Source of the DNA: an uncultured Oscillospiraceae bacterium
GTDB lineage: Bacteria > Bacillota > Clostridia > Oscillospirales > Oscillospiraceae
Length of the DNA stretch: 6,745 bases
Assembly: GCA_910584395.1 (NCBI GenBank)
Contig: CAJUAS010000060.1
Span: 1-6,745 of the forward strand
Reading direction: 5' to 3'
Positions 1 through 4,790 of the stretch are shown piece after piece. How positions within the stretch are numbered: the first letter of the stretch is position 1; the number at the start of each line of letters is the position of its first letter. Below the pieces are notes generated by a model. That model worked only from the letters and a program-made list of their open reading frames with translations, was not told the DNA's origin and did not search any database. The translations under genes were made by a program, and so were the position numbers.

Positions 1-950
1 AGGCGTTTTCCAAGGAATTGATGAAAAAGTACCACATCCCCACCGCCAAGTATGAGACCTTCACCGATATGGATGCCGCCTTGGCCTACATTGACGCGCA
101 GGGCGCGCCCATCGTGGTCAAGGCCGACGGCCTCGCTCTTGGCAAGGGCGTGATCGTCGCCGCCACTGTCGAGGAAGGGAAAGCCGCCGTCCGCGACATG
201 ATGGAGGGCGGTAAGTTCGGCGCTTCCGGCGCTACGGTGGTCATCGAAGAGTGCATGACCGGCCCGGAGGTCACGGTGTTGGCTTTTTGCGACGGTGAGC
301 GCGTGATCCCCATGCCCTCTTCTCAAGACCACAAGCGCGCTTTTGACGGAAACCAAGGCCCGAATACCGGCGGCATGGGCGCGATCTCCCCCTCCCCTAA
401 TTACACCCCCGCCGTCGCCCAACGCTGCATGGAGGAGATCTTCCTCCCCACCGCAGCCGCCTTAAAGGCGGAGGGGCGGCCCTTCCACGGGGTTTTGTAC
501 TTCGGGCTGATGCTTACTCCCGACGGCCCGAAGGTGGTGGAGTATAACGCCCGTTTCGGCGACCCGGAATGTCAGGCGGTACTCTCCCTTTTAGAGAGCG
601 ACCTACTGGACATTTTCCTCGCCTGCCGCAACGGCACGCTGGACAAGCTGGAGATTCGCTGGTCGGACAAAGCTGCATGCTGTCTGGTGCTGGCCTCCGG
701 CGGCTACCCCGGCTCTTATCAGACTGGGTATCCCATCACCGGGCTGGGTGAGGCAGGCAAAACCGCCACAGTCTTCCACGCAGGCACAAAGAAGGATTCG
801 GAAGGACGCATTTGCACCGCCGGAGGCCGCGTTCTGGGCGTCACGGCCACAGGCAAGGATCTGAACGCCGCCATCGACGCCGCCTACGCCGCCGCGTCCC
901 ACGTCCACTTTGAAAACGTCCACTTCCGCACCGATATCGGCCGGGCGTGA
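1..950 (+). CDS. purD: Phosphoribosylamine--glycine ligase (GAR synthetase), 5'-truncated by window edge
   Basis: PurD joins phosphoribosylamine and glycine with ATP to give glycinamide ribonucleotide, the second step of de novo purine synthesis, in the cytoplasm. The reading frame is open from base 3 (AFSKELMKKYHIPTA...) with no start, so the gene begins off the left edge. 315 residues are visible of a usual 420 or so; the N-terminal domain is missing. The ATP-grasp region is clear: KADGLALGKGV (bases 120-152), SQDHKRAFDGNQGPNTGGMG (about 321-380) and the metal/ATP-binding NARFGDPE (546-569). The GARS C-terminal domain follows and ends in the family-typical HFRTDIGRA. The TTG and ATG codons at 18 and 21 are internal, not starts. 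In purine operons purD is usually last, after purH; here a strong terminator follows 16 bases after the stop, which agrees. Assignment is near certain. Confidence 0.97.
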   Translation, partial: AFSKELMKKYHIPTAKYETFTDMDAALAYIDAQGAPIVVKADGLALGKGVIVAATVEEGKAAVRDMMEGGKFGASGATVVIEECMTGPEVTVLAFCDGERVIPMPSSQDHKRAFDGNQGPNTGGMGAISPSPNYTPAVAQRCMEEIFLPTAAALKAEGRPFHGVLYFGLMLTPDGPKVVEYNARFGDPECQAVLSLLESDLLDIFLACRNGTLDKLEIRWSDKAACCLVLASGGYPGSYQTGYPITGLGEAGKTATVFHAGTKKDSEGRICTAGGRVLGVTATGKDLNAAIDAAYAAASHVHFENVHFRTDIGRA

Positions 951-966
951 GTACTTCTGCATAAGA

Positions 967-1000
967 AAAACACCGTCTGCCTGTTGGCAGACGGTGTTTT
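967..1000. terminator. Bidirectional intrinsic terminator shared by purD and the DUF3048 gene
   Basis: A perfect 15-bp inverted repeat (967-981 with 986-1000) has a TGTT loop on the + strand. The arms are A/T at their outer ends, so each strand gives a GC-rich stem followed by a U run: GTTTTGTT on + and GTTTTTC on -. It lies between the purD stop (950) and the end of the convergent gene (1011), so it can end both transcripts. Confidence 0.95.
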
Positions 1001-1010
1001 GTTATCCCTT

Positions 1011-2102
1011 TTATTCTGCTTTTGCTTCGTTGGACAGCGGAATGATATTCACATAGCTGTTCCCCTGCCCGAACACCACAGGAGTGCCGTCTGCGTAAGC
1101 GTAAGTAAGGGGGCTGTTCAGATCCTTTTTCTCCCATGTGATCTCCACCATCTTGCCGCCGCAGGCAAACCAGCCGTCGCCGTGATAGCCGCTCAAGTCC
1201 ACCCGCAGGCGGCCGTAGTCGTCGATGGTCTTACAGTTGGCGCGAATGGTCACCACATTGGTCACCGCCACCTGCTCCCCATTGTTGCCGTCCACCAAGG
1301 GCTGGCCGTACTCTTCCACCAGATATTTCCCTTTTGCCTCATCGTAAGTAAATACGCCTGTTTTCACCTTGGAGAAGGGCACCCGTACCACCTTGGCCTC
1401 CACACCGTCGGCGGGCGTTCCGTCCTCCGCAAAGGTATAAGGCAGAGAAAAACCCTCTTCATGCTCCTTGCGGAAGGTATACTTGGGGAAGTTTTCCATG
1501 ATCGCTTCGCCGGAGGTAAGCACGCTGTGTTCATACCCGTTGTTTTTCAGCCGCCCGGGGTCACGCCAGAAGATCCCGCTGTAGTCGGTGGTTCGGACAC
1601 AGTCCAACGCCGTCACATTCCATTTGGTGATGTTCGCATACGCCTCTTCGCTGCCGCCGGCGTGCAGATAGATCGCGTCCAGACCCAGCGCCAGTTCTAA
1701 GTAATAGGGGCGGGAGGAGCGGACAGACCCCACCTCGCCCACGCCGTCCATGGACTGGTATACCCCAAGCATCCGGGTGATCCCGCCCTCAGCCAACGCC
1801 TCATAGATAATGTCCGCCTGAGAGTTCCCCTGCTGGGGCAGGGCTTTTCGGATGTTGTTGAGCATCACCGCCACAGGCCGCTGGGCGGCGTTAGAGCCCT
1901 CCGGAAGCAGCAGGCCGGTCAATGGGTTGATCTCGCTGCCCAACACCGGCTCGGTAGGCGCAGGGCTTTCGCTGGGCGGCGCAGTCACATCTATGGTCTG
2001 GCTGGGCGACGGAGACACAGAAGGTTCCACTTCCTCCTTCGGCCCGCAGCCTGCCAACACTAAGATCAAAGCAAGAGCCAAGGCCCATACGCGATGCTTC
2101 AT
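1011..2102 (-). CDS. DUF3048 (YerB-like) lipoprotein
   Basis: Predicted 363-residue secreted lipoprotein of the DUF3048 family (B. subtilis YerB type); its biochemical function is not established. Residues 1-18 are a lipoprotein signal peptide (MKHR then a hydrophobic core) ending in the lipobox LAGC with Cys19 as the lipidation site. Residues 20-55 form a Pro/Ser/Thr/Glu-rich linker, typical of surface tethers. The DUF3048 N-terminal domain follows, with NPLTGL (59-64), RPVAVMLNN (75-83), QADIIYEALAEGGITRMLGV (95-114) and GSVRSSRPYYLELA (125-138). The C-terminal domain spans roughly 235-355, with GDGWFACGGKMVEITW near 308-323. The ATG at 2102 is chosen over the GTG at 2111 because an AGGGG ribosome site sits 8-9 bases before the ATG but directly abuts the GTG. 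The gene is monocistronic: own promoter upstream, shared terminator downstream. Family call is firm; role unknown. Confidence 0.92.
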   Translation of the reverse strand: MKHRVWALALALILVLAGCGPKEEVEPSVSPSPSQTIDVTAPPSESPAPTEPVLGSEINPLTGLLLPEGSNAAQRPVAVMLNNIRKALPQQGNSQADIIYEALAEGGITRMLGVYQSMDGVGEVGSVRSSRPYYLELALGLDAIYLHAGGSEEAYANITKWNVTALDCVRTTDYSGIFWRDPGRLKNNGYEHSVLTSGEAIMENFPKYTFRKEHEEGFSLPYTFAEDGTPADGVEAKVVRVPFSKVKTGVFTYDEAKGKYLVEEYGQPLVDGNNGEQVAVTNVVTIRANCKTIDDYGRLRVDLSGYHGDGWFACGGKMVEITWEKKDLNSPLTYAYADGTPVVFGQGNSYVNIIPLSNEAKAE

Positions 2103-2111
2103 CGGTGACAC

Positions 2112-2116
2112 CCCTT
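2112..2116 (-). promoter_or_regulatory. Ribosome binding site of the DUF3048 gene
   Basis: AGGGG on the - strand, spaced for the ATG at 2102-2100. It is too close to the in-frame GTG at 2111, so it decides the start. Confidence 0.75.
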
Positions 2117-2133
2117 TTGTTATGCTGTCTTCT

Positions 2134-2162
2134 ATGATACACGCTCAAGGGGCTTGTGTCAA
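2134..2162 (-). promoter_or_regulatory. Sigma-A-type promoter of the DUF3048 gene
   Basis: On the - strand a consensus -35 TTGACA (2162-2157) is followed, after 17 bases, by -10 TATCAT (2139-2134, five of six). It reads toward the lipoprotein gene and leaves a 5' leader of about 25 bases. No operator-like repeat is evident, so expression is probably constitutive. Confidence 0.88.
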
Positions 2163-2199
2163 GGAAAGGGTCGGCCTCAAACGCTGAAAAATCTTCCCC

Positions 2200-2910
2200 T
2201 TAAATGACCTTCAGCATTTTCAGAACCACCAGCACCGCGCCTGCCAGCACCAGTAGGGAAACAATCAGCGGCACATAGCTGAACTTGCGCGCTTCCCCGC
2301 CGCTCTGGGCCTTGCTGGGGGCGACCAGCCCAATTTTCCGCAGGGTCTTGGACACCGGCGGATAAAGGATCATCAGCAGCGCGGCGTTCAGCGTTCCCTT
2401 CACCAGATTAAACAGCGCGATCATGGGCATCAGCTCTACCACAGACGCCCGGGGCATACCGAAATACATGGGGGTAACGATGTAGTTGAACACGATCATT
2501 CCCAGCAGGCGGAACACCACGCCCACGCACAGTCCGATGACTGCCCCAGAGGTCTTCCCCTTATGGCGGTAAATGATCACCGCCGGGCAGATGAGCAGCA
2601 CCGTGGACAGCACATTCATCACAAAGCCGTACCACCCGGTGGTACTCAGAGTGATGGCCTCGATAAACGCCTCCACAACGATCATCATCACCGCCGCCAC
2701 CGGGCCAAAGAGGAATCCGCCGATCCCGATGACGGCGTCGATGATATCCAGACTCAAAAAGCCGCCGATCTTGGGGATGAGCAGCTTGCACACCGCCATG
2801 GCAGCATAGGCCAGAGCCACGATCATCGCCATGGTAGTCACGGTACGGACATCGAAGAGGGTGTAACGGTCGGGCTTGGAAGAAAACTTGCGGGGATTGG
2901 ATTCGGACAT
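2200..2910 (-). CDS. ribU: Riboflavin ECF transporter S component (RibU type) with an extra C-terminal membrane segment
   Basis: Membrane protein that binds riboflavin and delivers it through a shared ECF module (EcfA/A'/T) encoded elsewhere. 236 residues from the ATG at 2910, chosen because AAGGAG lies 9 bases upstream; the in-frame TTG at 2928 falls inside the terminator U run. Residues 1-22 are hydrophilic. Hydrophobic segments lie near 25-43, 55-70, 71-88, 96-113, 121-143 and 159-183, matching the six-helix S fold. GGFLSLDIIDAVIG (49-62) resembles the RibU GxLxLDFSD region, and FNLVKGTLNAALL (167-179) the late conserved N...K stretch. Substrate assignment rests mainly on the FMN riboswitch directly upstream. 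Odd: after a polar linker (about 190-210) comes a further hydrophobic stretch (212-230), making the protein longer than the usual 190-200 residues. No clear terminator follows before the DUF3048 promoter. Confidence 0.9.
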   Translation of the reverse strand: MSESNPRKFSSKPDRYTLFDVRTVTTMAMIVALAYAAMAVCKLLIPKIGGFLSLDIIDAVIGIGGFLFGPVAAVMMIVVEAFIEAITLSTTGWYGFVMNVLSTVLLICPAVIIYRHKGKTSGAVIGLCVGVVFRLLGMIVFNYIVTPMYFGMPRASVVELMPMIALFNLVKGTLNAALLMILYPPVSKTLRKIGLVAPSKAQSGGEARKFSYVPLIVSLLVLAGAVLVVLKMLKVI

Positions 2911-2919
2911 AACAAACAA

Positions 2920-2925
2920 CTCCTT
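2920..2925 (-). promoter_or_regulatory. Ribosome binding site of ribU
   Basis: AAGGAG on the - strand, 9 bases before the ATG at 2910. It begins one base after the terminator U run, so a terminated transcript lacks it altogether. It fixes the start at MSES rather than the upstream TTG. Confidence 0.88.
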
Positions 2926-2926
2926 C

Positions 2927-2967
2927 AAAAAAGTAACACCTGAAAGACCATGCCTTTCAGGTGTTAC
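2927..2967 (-). terminator. Riboswitch-controlled intrinsic terminator in front of ribU
   Basis: On the - strand a perfect 14-bp stem (2967-2954 with 2946-2933) and a 7-base GCATGGT loop run straight into six U residues (2932-2927). It lies between the FMN aptamer and the ribU ribosome site, the standard place for an attenuating expression platform: FMN-bound RNA should terminate here and switch riboflavin uptake off. It would also stop read-through from galU. Confidence 0.95.
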
Positions 2968-2996
2968 ACAAAAAAGCTACGCTTTGCGCGCAACAC
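2961..2996 (-). promoter_or_regulatory. Candidate antiterminator helix of the FMN riboswitch
   Basis: On the - strand GTGTTGCGC (2996-2988) can pair along all nine bases with GTGTAACAC (2969-2961), seven Watson-Crick and two G-U pairs. A small AAAGC/GCTTT hairpin (2985-2973) fits inside the loop. One arm takes the first seven bases of the terminator stem and the other overlaps the outer end of aptamer helix P1 (2994-2996). This helix and the terminator therefore exclude each other. Seen in the sequence; its function is inferred. Confidence 0.6.
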
Positions 2997-3106
2997 ATCT
3001 TCTTTCATCCAGACTGTTACTGTCGGTCTCGGAGTTTCACCGAGTCAACCCGAAGGCTCGCGGACTATACCGCCGGTGGGGACTTACACCCCGCCCTGAA
3101 GACACG
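2994..3106 (-). ncRNA. FMN riboswitch aptamer (RFN element)
   Basis: Binds flavin mononucleotide and controls ribU. Read on the - strand it carries the conserved RFN blocks in order: AGGGCGGGGTGTAAGTCCCC, then ACCGGCGGTATAGTCCGCGA, the apical hairpin GCCTTCGGGTT, the hairpin ACTCGGTGAAACTCCGAG, then ACCGACAGTAACAGTCTGGA and TGAAAGAAGAT. P1 closes with GTCTTC against GAAGAT and can extend with wobble pairs to nine pairs (3106-3098 with 3002-2994). All parts of the known six-stem junction are present. The element sits about 170 bases ahead of the ribU start and before a strong terminator, which indicates control by premature termination. Confidence 0.97.
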
Positions 3107-3127
3107 CTGTTCAGTTGTTCTGCCGCT

Positions 3128-3155
3128 ATTATAGCACCCTTCCCAAAAAATGCAA
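3128..3155 (-). promoter_or_regulatory. Promoter of the FMN riboswitch-ribU transcript
   Basis: On the - strand a perfect -10 TATAAT (3133-3128) is preceded by TG one base upstream (TGCTATAAT), an extended -10. The best -35 candidate, TTGCAT (3155-3150), is weak (three of six) at a 16-base spacing, and the extended -10 probably compensates. A start near 3121 would place the aptamer about 15 bases into the transcript. Confidence 0.8.
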
Positions 3156-3156
3156 G

Positions 3157-3168
3157 AGGAAATTTCCT
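3157..3168. repeat. 12-bp perfect palindrome AGGAAATTTCCT between galU stop and the ribU promoter
   Basis: The palindrome lies directly after the galU stop codon and one base upstream of the weak -35 of the riboswitch promoter. As RNA it could form only a four-pair stem, and a T6 run comes 7 bases later on the - strand, so it is at best a poor galU terminator. It could be an operator; no regulator is identified, and chance remains possible. Confidence 0.35.
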
Positions 3169-4038
3169 TTACAATTCCTGTGCCTTTTCCTGAATAAATC
3201 GCTTGAGCCACTCCCCTGTCTCCGGATGCTCCAGAGAGAAGTCGATGGTGGCCTCCAAAAAGCCCTTCAAATTTCCGGTGTCGTACCGTTTTCCCTCAAA
3301 ATCCACCGCAACCATCTCCTCCTGTTTGCACAACAGGCCCAAGCCGTCGGTAAGCTGGATCTCTCCGCCGTAACCGGGCTTTAGATTCTCCAGAATGTCA
3401 AAGATCCCAGAGGTCAGGACATACCGTCCCAAAATGGCATAGTTGGAGAAGATCTGCTCCAAACGGGGCTTTTCTACCACGTCAGATACACGAAACACCC
3501 GTTCCTCCAGCGGCTCGACCTTCACCGAGCAATACTTGCTGATGGCCGCCGTCGCCACCTGCTGGACTCCCACCGCGGAGGCGTTATACCGCTCCGCCGC
3601 CTCGATCAGCTGGGCCGTCACCGGCTTCTCTGCGCGCATGATATCGTCGCCCAGCAGCACCGCAAATGGCTCGTCCCCCACAAAGCGTTTCGCCCGCCAG
3701 ATGGCGTGCCCCAATCCCCTCGTCTCCTTCTGGCGCACATAAAAGATGTTGGCCAGATCGGCGGCACGGCGCACCTCCGCCAGCTCCCGATCCTTCCCCG
3801 CCTGATTGAGGCGGGTCTCCAGCTCGGGATAGTAATCGAAGTAGTCGTCCATGGCGGATTTGGCACGGTTGGTGACCACCAAGATATCCTCGATGCCCGC
3901 AGCGGCGGCCTCCTCGATAATGTACTGGAGGGCAGGCTTGTCCACCAACGGGAGCATCTCCTTGGGGACGGTCTTGGTGGCAGGCAGCATCCGGGTACCC
4001 AGCCCGGCGGCGGGAATGACGGCTTTGCGGACTTTCAT
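3169..4038 (-). CDS. galU: UTP--glucose-1-phosphate uridylyltransferase
   Basis: Makes UDP-glucose and pyrophosphate from UTP and glucose-1-phosphate in the cytoplasm, feeding galactose metabolism, glycolipids, teichoic acid and capsule synthesis. At 289 residues it has the normal bacterial GalU/GtaB length. The nucleotidyltransferase fold shows the signature GLGTRMLPATKTVPKEMLP (12-30) with the nucleotide-binding glycines and the basic K22/K26, VDKPALQYIIEEA (32-44), the metal-binding GDD (130-132), VVEKP (187-191), GGEIQLTD (224-231) and RYDTGNLKGF (251-260). The ATG at 4038 has AGGAG 7 bases upstream. It starts 13 bases after the queT stop on the same strand, so both genes are probably one operon. 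No convincing terminator follows; read-through would enter the FMN riboswitch. No oddities in the protein. RmlA-type transferases are ruled out by the GalU-specific motifs. Confidence 0.97.
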   Translation of the reverse strand: MKVRKAVIPAAGLGTRMLPATKTVPKEMLPLVDKPALQYIIEEAAAAGIEDILVVTNRAKSAMDDYFDYYPELETRLNQAGKDRELAEVRRAADLANIFYVRQKETRGLGHAIWRAKRFVGDEPFAVLLGDDIMRAEKPVTAQLIEAAERYNASAVGVQQVATAAISKYCSVKVEPLEERVFRVSDVVEKPRLEQIFSNYAILGRYVLTSGIFDILENLKPGYGGEIQLTDGLGLLCKQEEMVAVDFEGKRYDTGNLKGFLEATIDFSLEHPETGEWLKRFIQEKAQEL

Positions 4039-4051
4039 GGGAAGTCTCCTC

Positions 4052-4582
4052 TCATTTGATCGTTTGCAAACGTCCCTGAGGGATCATAGTCTGAAAATAA
4101 CCTACCTTGGGCAGAACCGTCAGAAGAAGCAGTCCAAGAACCACACACACGCCAAGCTCCCCGACCCCCACGCTCAAGCCATTGACCAGCCAAGCCGTGG
4201 GGAAGGCGGCTGTGAAGCCATTGGCCTCTGCAAGGGCGATGGTAAAGCCCACCATGACCGTGTTGCAGATGACCGGCGGCAGGGGTGCAAGCCACTTGGT
4301 CTTGACCTTGCAAGTCCAAAGGGCGGCCAGCAGCGTTGCCGCCGAACCGATCACAATATCCAACGGGCCGTACGGAGAAAGCAGATTGACGATGAGACAG
4401 CCCACAAACAAACCGGGAACAGTCGCCGGAAACAAAAACGGCAGCACCGTCAACGCCTCGGCAAAGCGAAATTGGATCGGGCCAAAGGTCCAGCCAAAGA
4501 TGCTTCCAAAGTAGCCCATCACGGCATAGAGCGCGGCCACCATAGCCGCCAAGGTCAGGTCTCGAACAGTAAATTTGCGCAT
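4052..4582 (-). CDS. queT: QueT-type ECF transporter S component (queuosine precursor uptake)
   Basis: Small membrane protein of the QueT family, thought to capture a queuosine precursor (preQ1 or a relative) for import with a shared ECF energising module that is not in this window. 176 residues from the ATG at 4582; GGAGG lies 8 bases upstream, so the in-frame TTG at 4627 is rejected (it also lies inside a hairpin of the leader). Family marks: N-terminal RDLTLAAMVAALYAVMGYF (7-25), GPIQFRFAEALTVLPFLFP (34-52) and PGLFVGCLIVNLLSP (56-70) followed by GPLDIVIGSAATLLAA (72-87). Hydrophobic segments fall near 8-26, 41-68, 73-92, 100-118, 125-150 and 143-158. A long folded leader precedes it and galU follows. 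Substrate is known only at family level. Family call strong; exact ligand inferred. Confidence 0.91.
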   Translation of the reverse strand: MRKFTVRDLTLAAMVAALYAVMGYFGSIFGWTFGPIQFRFAEALTVLPFLFPATVPGLFVGCLIVNLLSPYGPLDIVIGSAATLLAALWTCKVKTKWLAPLPPVICNTVMVGFTIALAEANGFTAAFPTAWLVNGLSVGVGELGVCVVLGLLLLTVLPKVGYFQTMIPQGRLQTIK

Positions 4583-4590
4583 AATAACAA

Positions 4591-4595
4591 CCTCC
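4591..4595 (-). promoter_or_regulatory. Ribosome binding site of queT, pairable with the leader
   Basis: GGAGG on the - strand, 8 bases before the ATG at 4582, sets the queT start. It can be covered by the loop of the leader's first hairpin (4705-4700) or by ACCTCC at 4637-4632, which points to translational control. Confidence 0.85.
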
Positions 4596-4711
4596 ATTTT
4601 TTGTTTAGAGTACCCGCGCCGGTACAAAAGCGGAGGTCCCTTCCCGGAGGGTAAGCGCGTTCCCTCCGGCGGCCTTCTCTCCGCCTCTTGGACTGGGTGT
4701 GGAAACCAGTC
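4591..4711 (-). ncRNA. Folded queT leader, candidate preQ1-responsive RNA with a pseudoknot to the ribosome site
   Basis: Read on the - strand. Hairpin 1: GACTGG (4711-4706), loop TTTCCACAC, CCAGTC (4696-4691). A long arm: AGAGGCGGAG (4688-4679) with CTCCGCTTTT (4635-4626), enclosing CCGGAGGG (4669-4662) with CCCTCCGG (4651-4644). A third hairpin: GTACC with GGTAC (4625-4610). An A-rich stretch then leads to TGGAGG (4596-4591), which pairs with loop bases TTTCCA of hairpin 1 through four Watson-Crick and two G-U pairs. A hairpin loop pairing a distant downstream strand, with inserted helices, is the HLout pseudoknot layout reported for preQ1-II and preQ1-III riboswitches; preQ1-III was described upstream of queT in Ruminococcaceae. 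I cannot match a class consensus from memory, so ligand and class are inferred. Confidence 0.55.
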
Positions 4712-4717
4712 ACCGGC

Positions 4718-4746
4718 ATTGTATCATACAACACCCCATTTTGCAA
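4718..4746 (-). promoter_or_regulatory. Promoter of the queT-galU transcript
   Basis: On the - strand, -35 TTGCAA (4746-4741, four of six) and -10 TACAAT (4723-4718, five of six) are 17 bases apart. It sits between the MATE gene's terminator and the folded queT leader, and predicts a start close to 4711, the first base of hairpin 1. Confidence 0.75.
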
Positions 4747-4756
4747 GTTATTGTCC

Positions 4757-4790
4757 AAAAGGAACGGGCCGGGCATCTTGCCCGACCCGT
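4757..4790 (-). terminator. Intrinsic terminator of the MATE transporter gene
   Basis: On the - strand an 11-bp GC-rich stem with one G-U pair (4790-4780 with 4774-4764) and an AAGAT loop is followed by TCCTTTT. The first stem base is the last base of the MATE stop codon. It separates this gene from the queT promoter. Confidence 0.9.

Noticed and set aside
603..962. - strand open frame antisense to the end of purD.
   Set aside because: It has no promoter, no ribosome site and no family resemblance, and it overlaps a highly conserved gene.
984..1700. Long + strand open frame of 238 codons opposite the DUF3048 gene.
   Set aside because: It is the antisense of a well-supported lipoprotein gene, begins inside the shared terminator, has no ribosome site and shows no recognisable domain.
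2179..2219. 10-bp inverted repeat AAACGCTGAA...TTCAGCATTT spanning the ribU stop codon, as a possible ribU terminator.
   Set aside because: The loop is about 21 bases, the stem is AT-rich, and no U run follows on the - strand. A T run follows only on the + strand, where there is no gene to terminate.
4583..4620. preQ1-I riboswitch in the A-rich stretch TCTAAACAAAAAATGG before queT.
   Set aside because: The A-rich tail looks similar, but the compact CUAGC-containing hairpin that defines preQ1-I is not present just upstream.
3851..4654. + strand open frame of 267 codons running across galU, the intergenic gap and queT.
   Set aside because: It is antisense to two confident genes, and its translation is low-complexity polar sequence (Lys/Gln/His/Arg rich), typical of the reverse strand of membrane-protein genes.
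4644..4669. Strong CCGGAGGG/CCCTCCGG hairpin in the queT leader as a transcription terminator.
   Set aside because: No U run follows on either strand. It is better explained as the inner part of the long arm of the leader RNA.
4722..4727. TATGAT as the -10 of the queT promoter.
   Set aside because: No acceptable -35 lies 16-18 bases upstream, whereas TACAAT at 4718-4723 has TTGCAA at exactly 17 bases.
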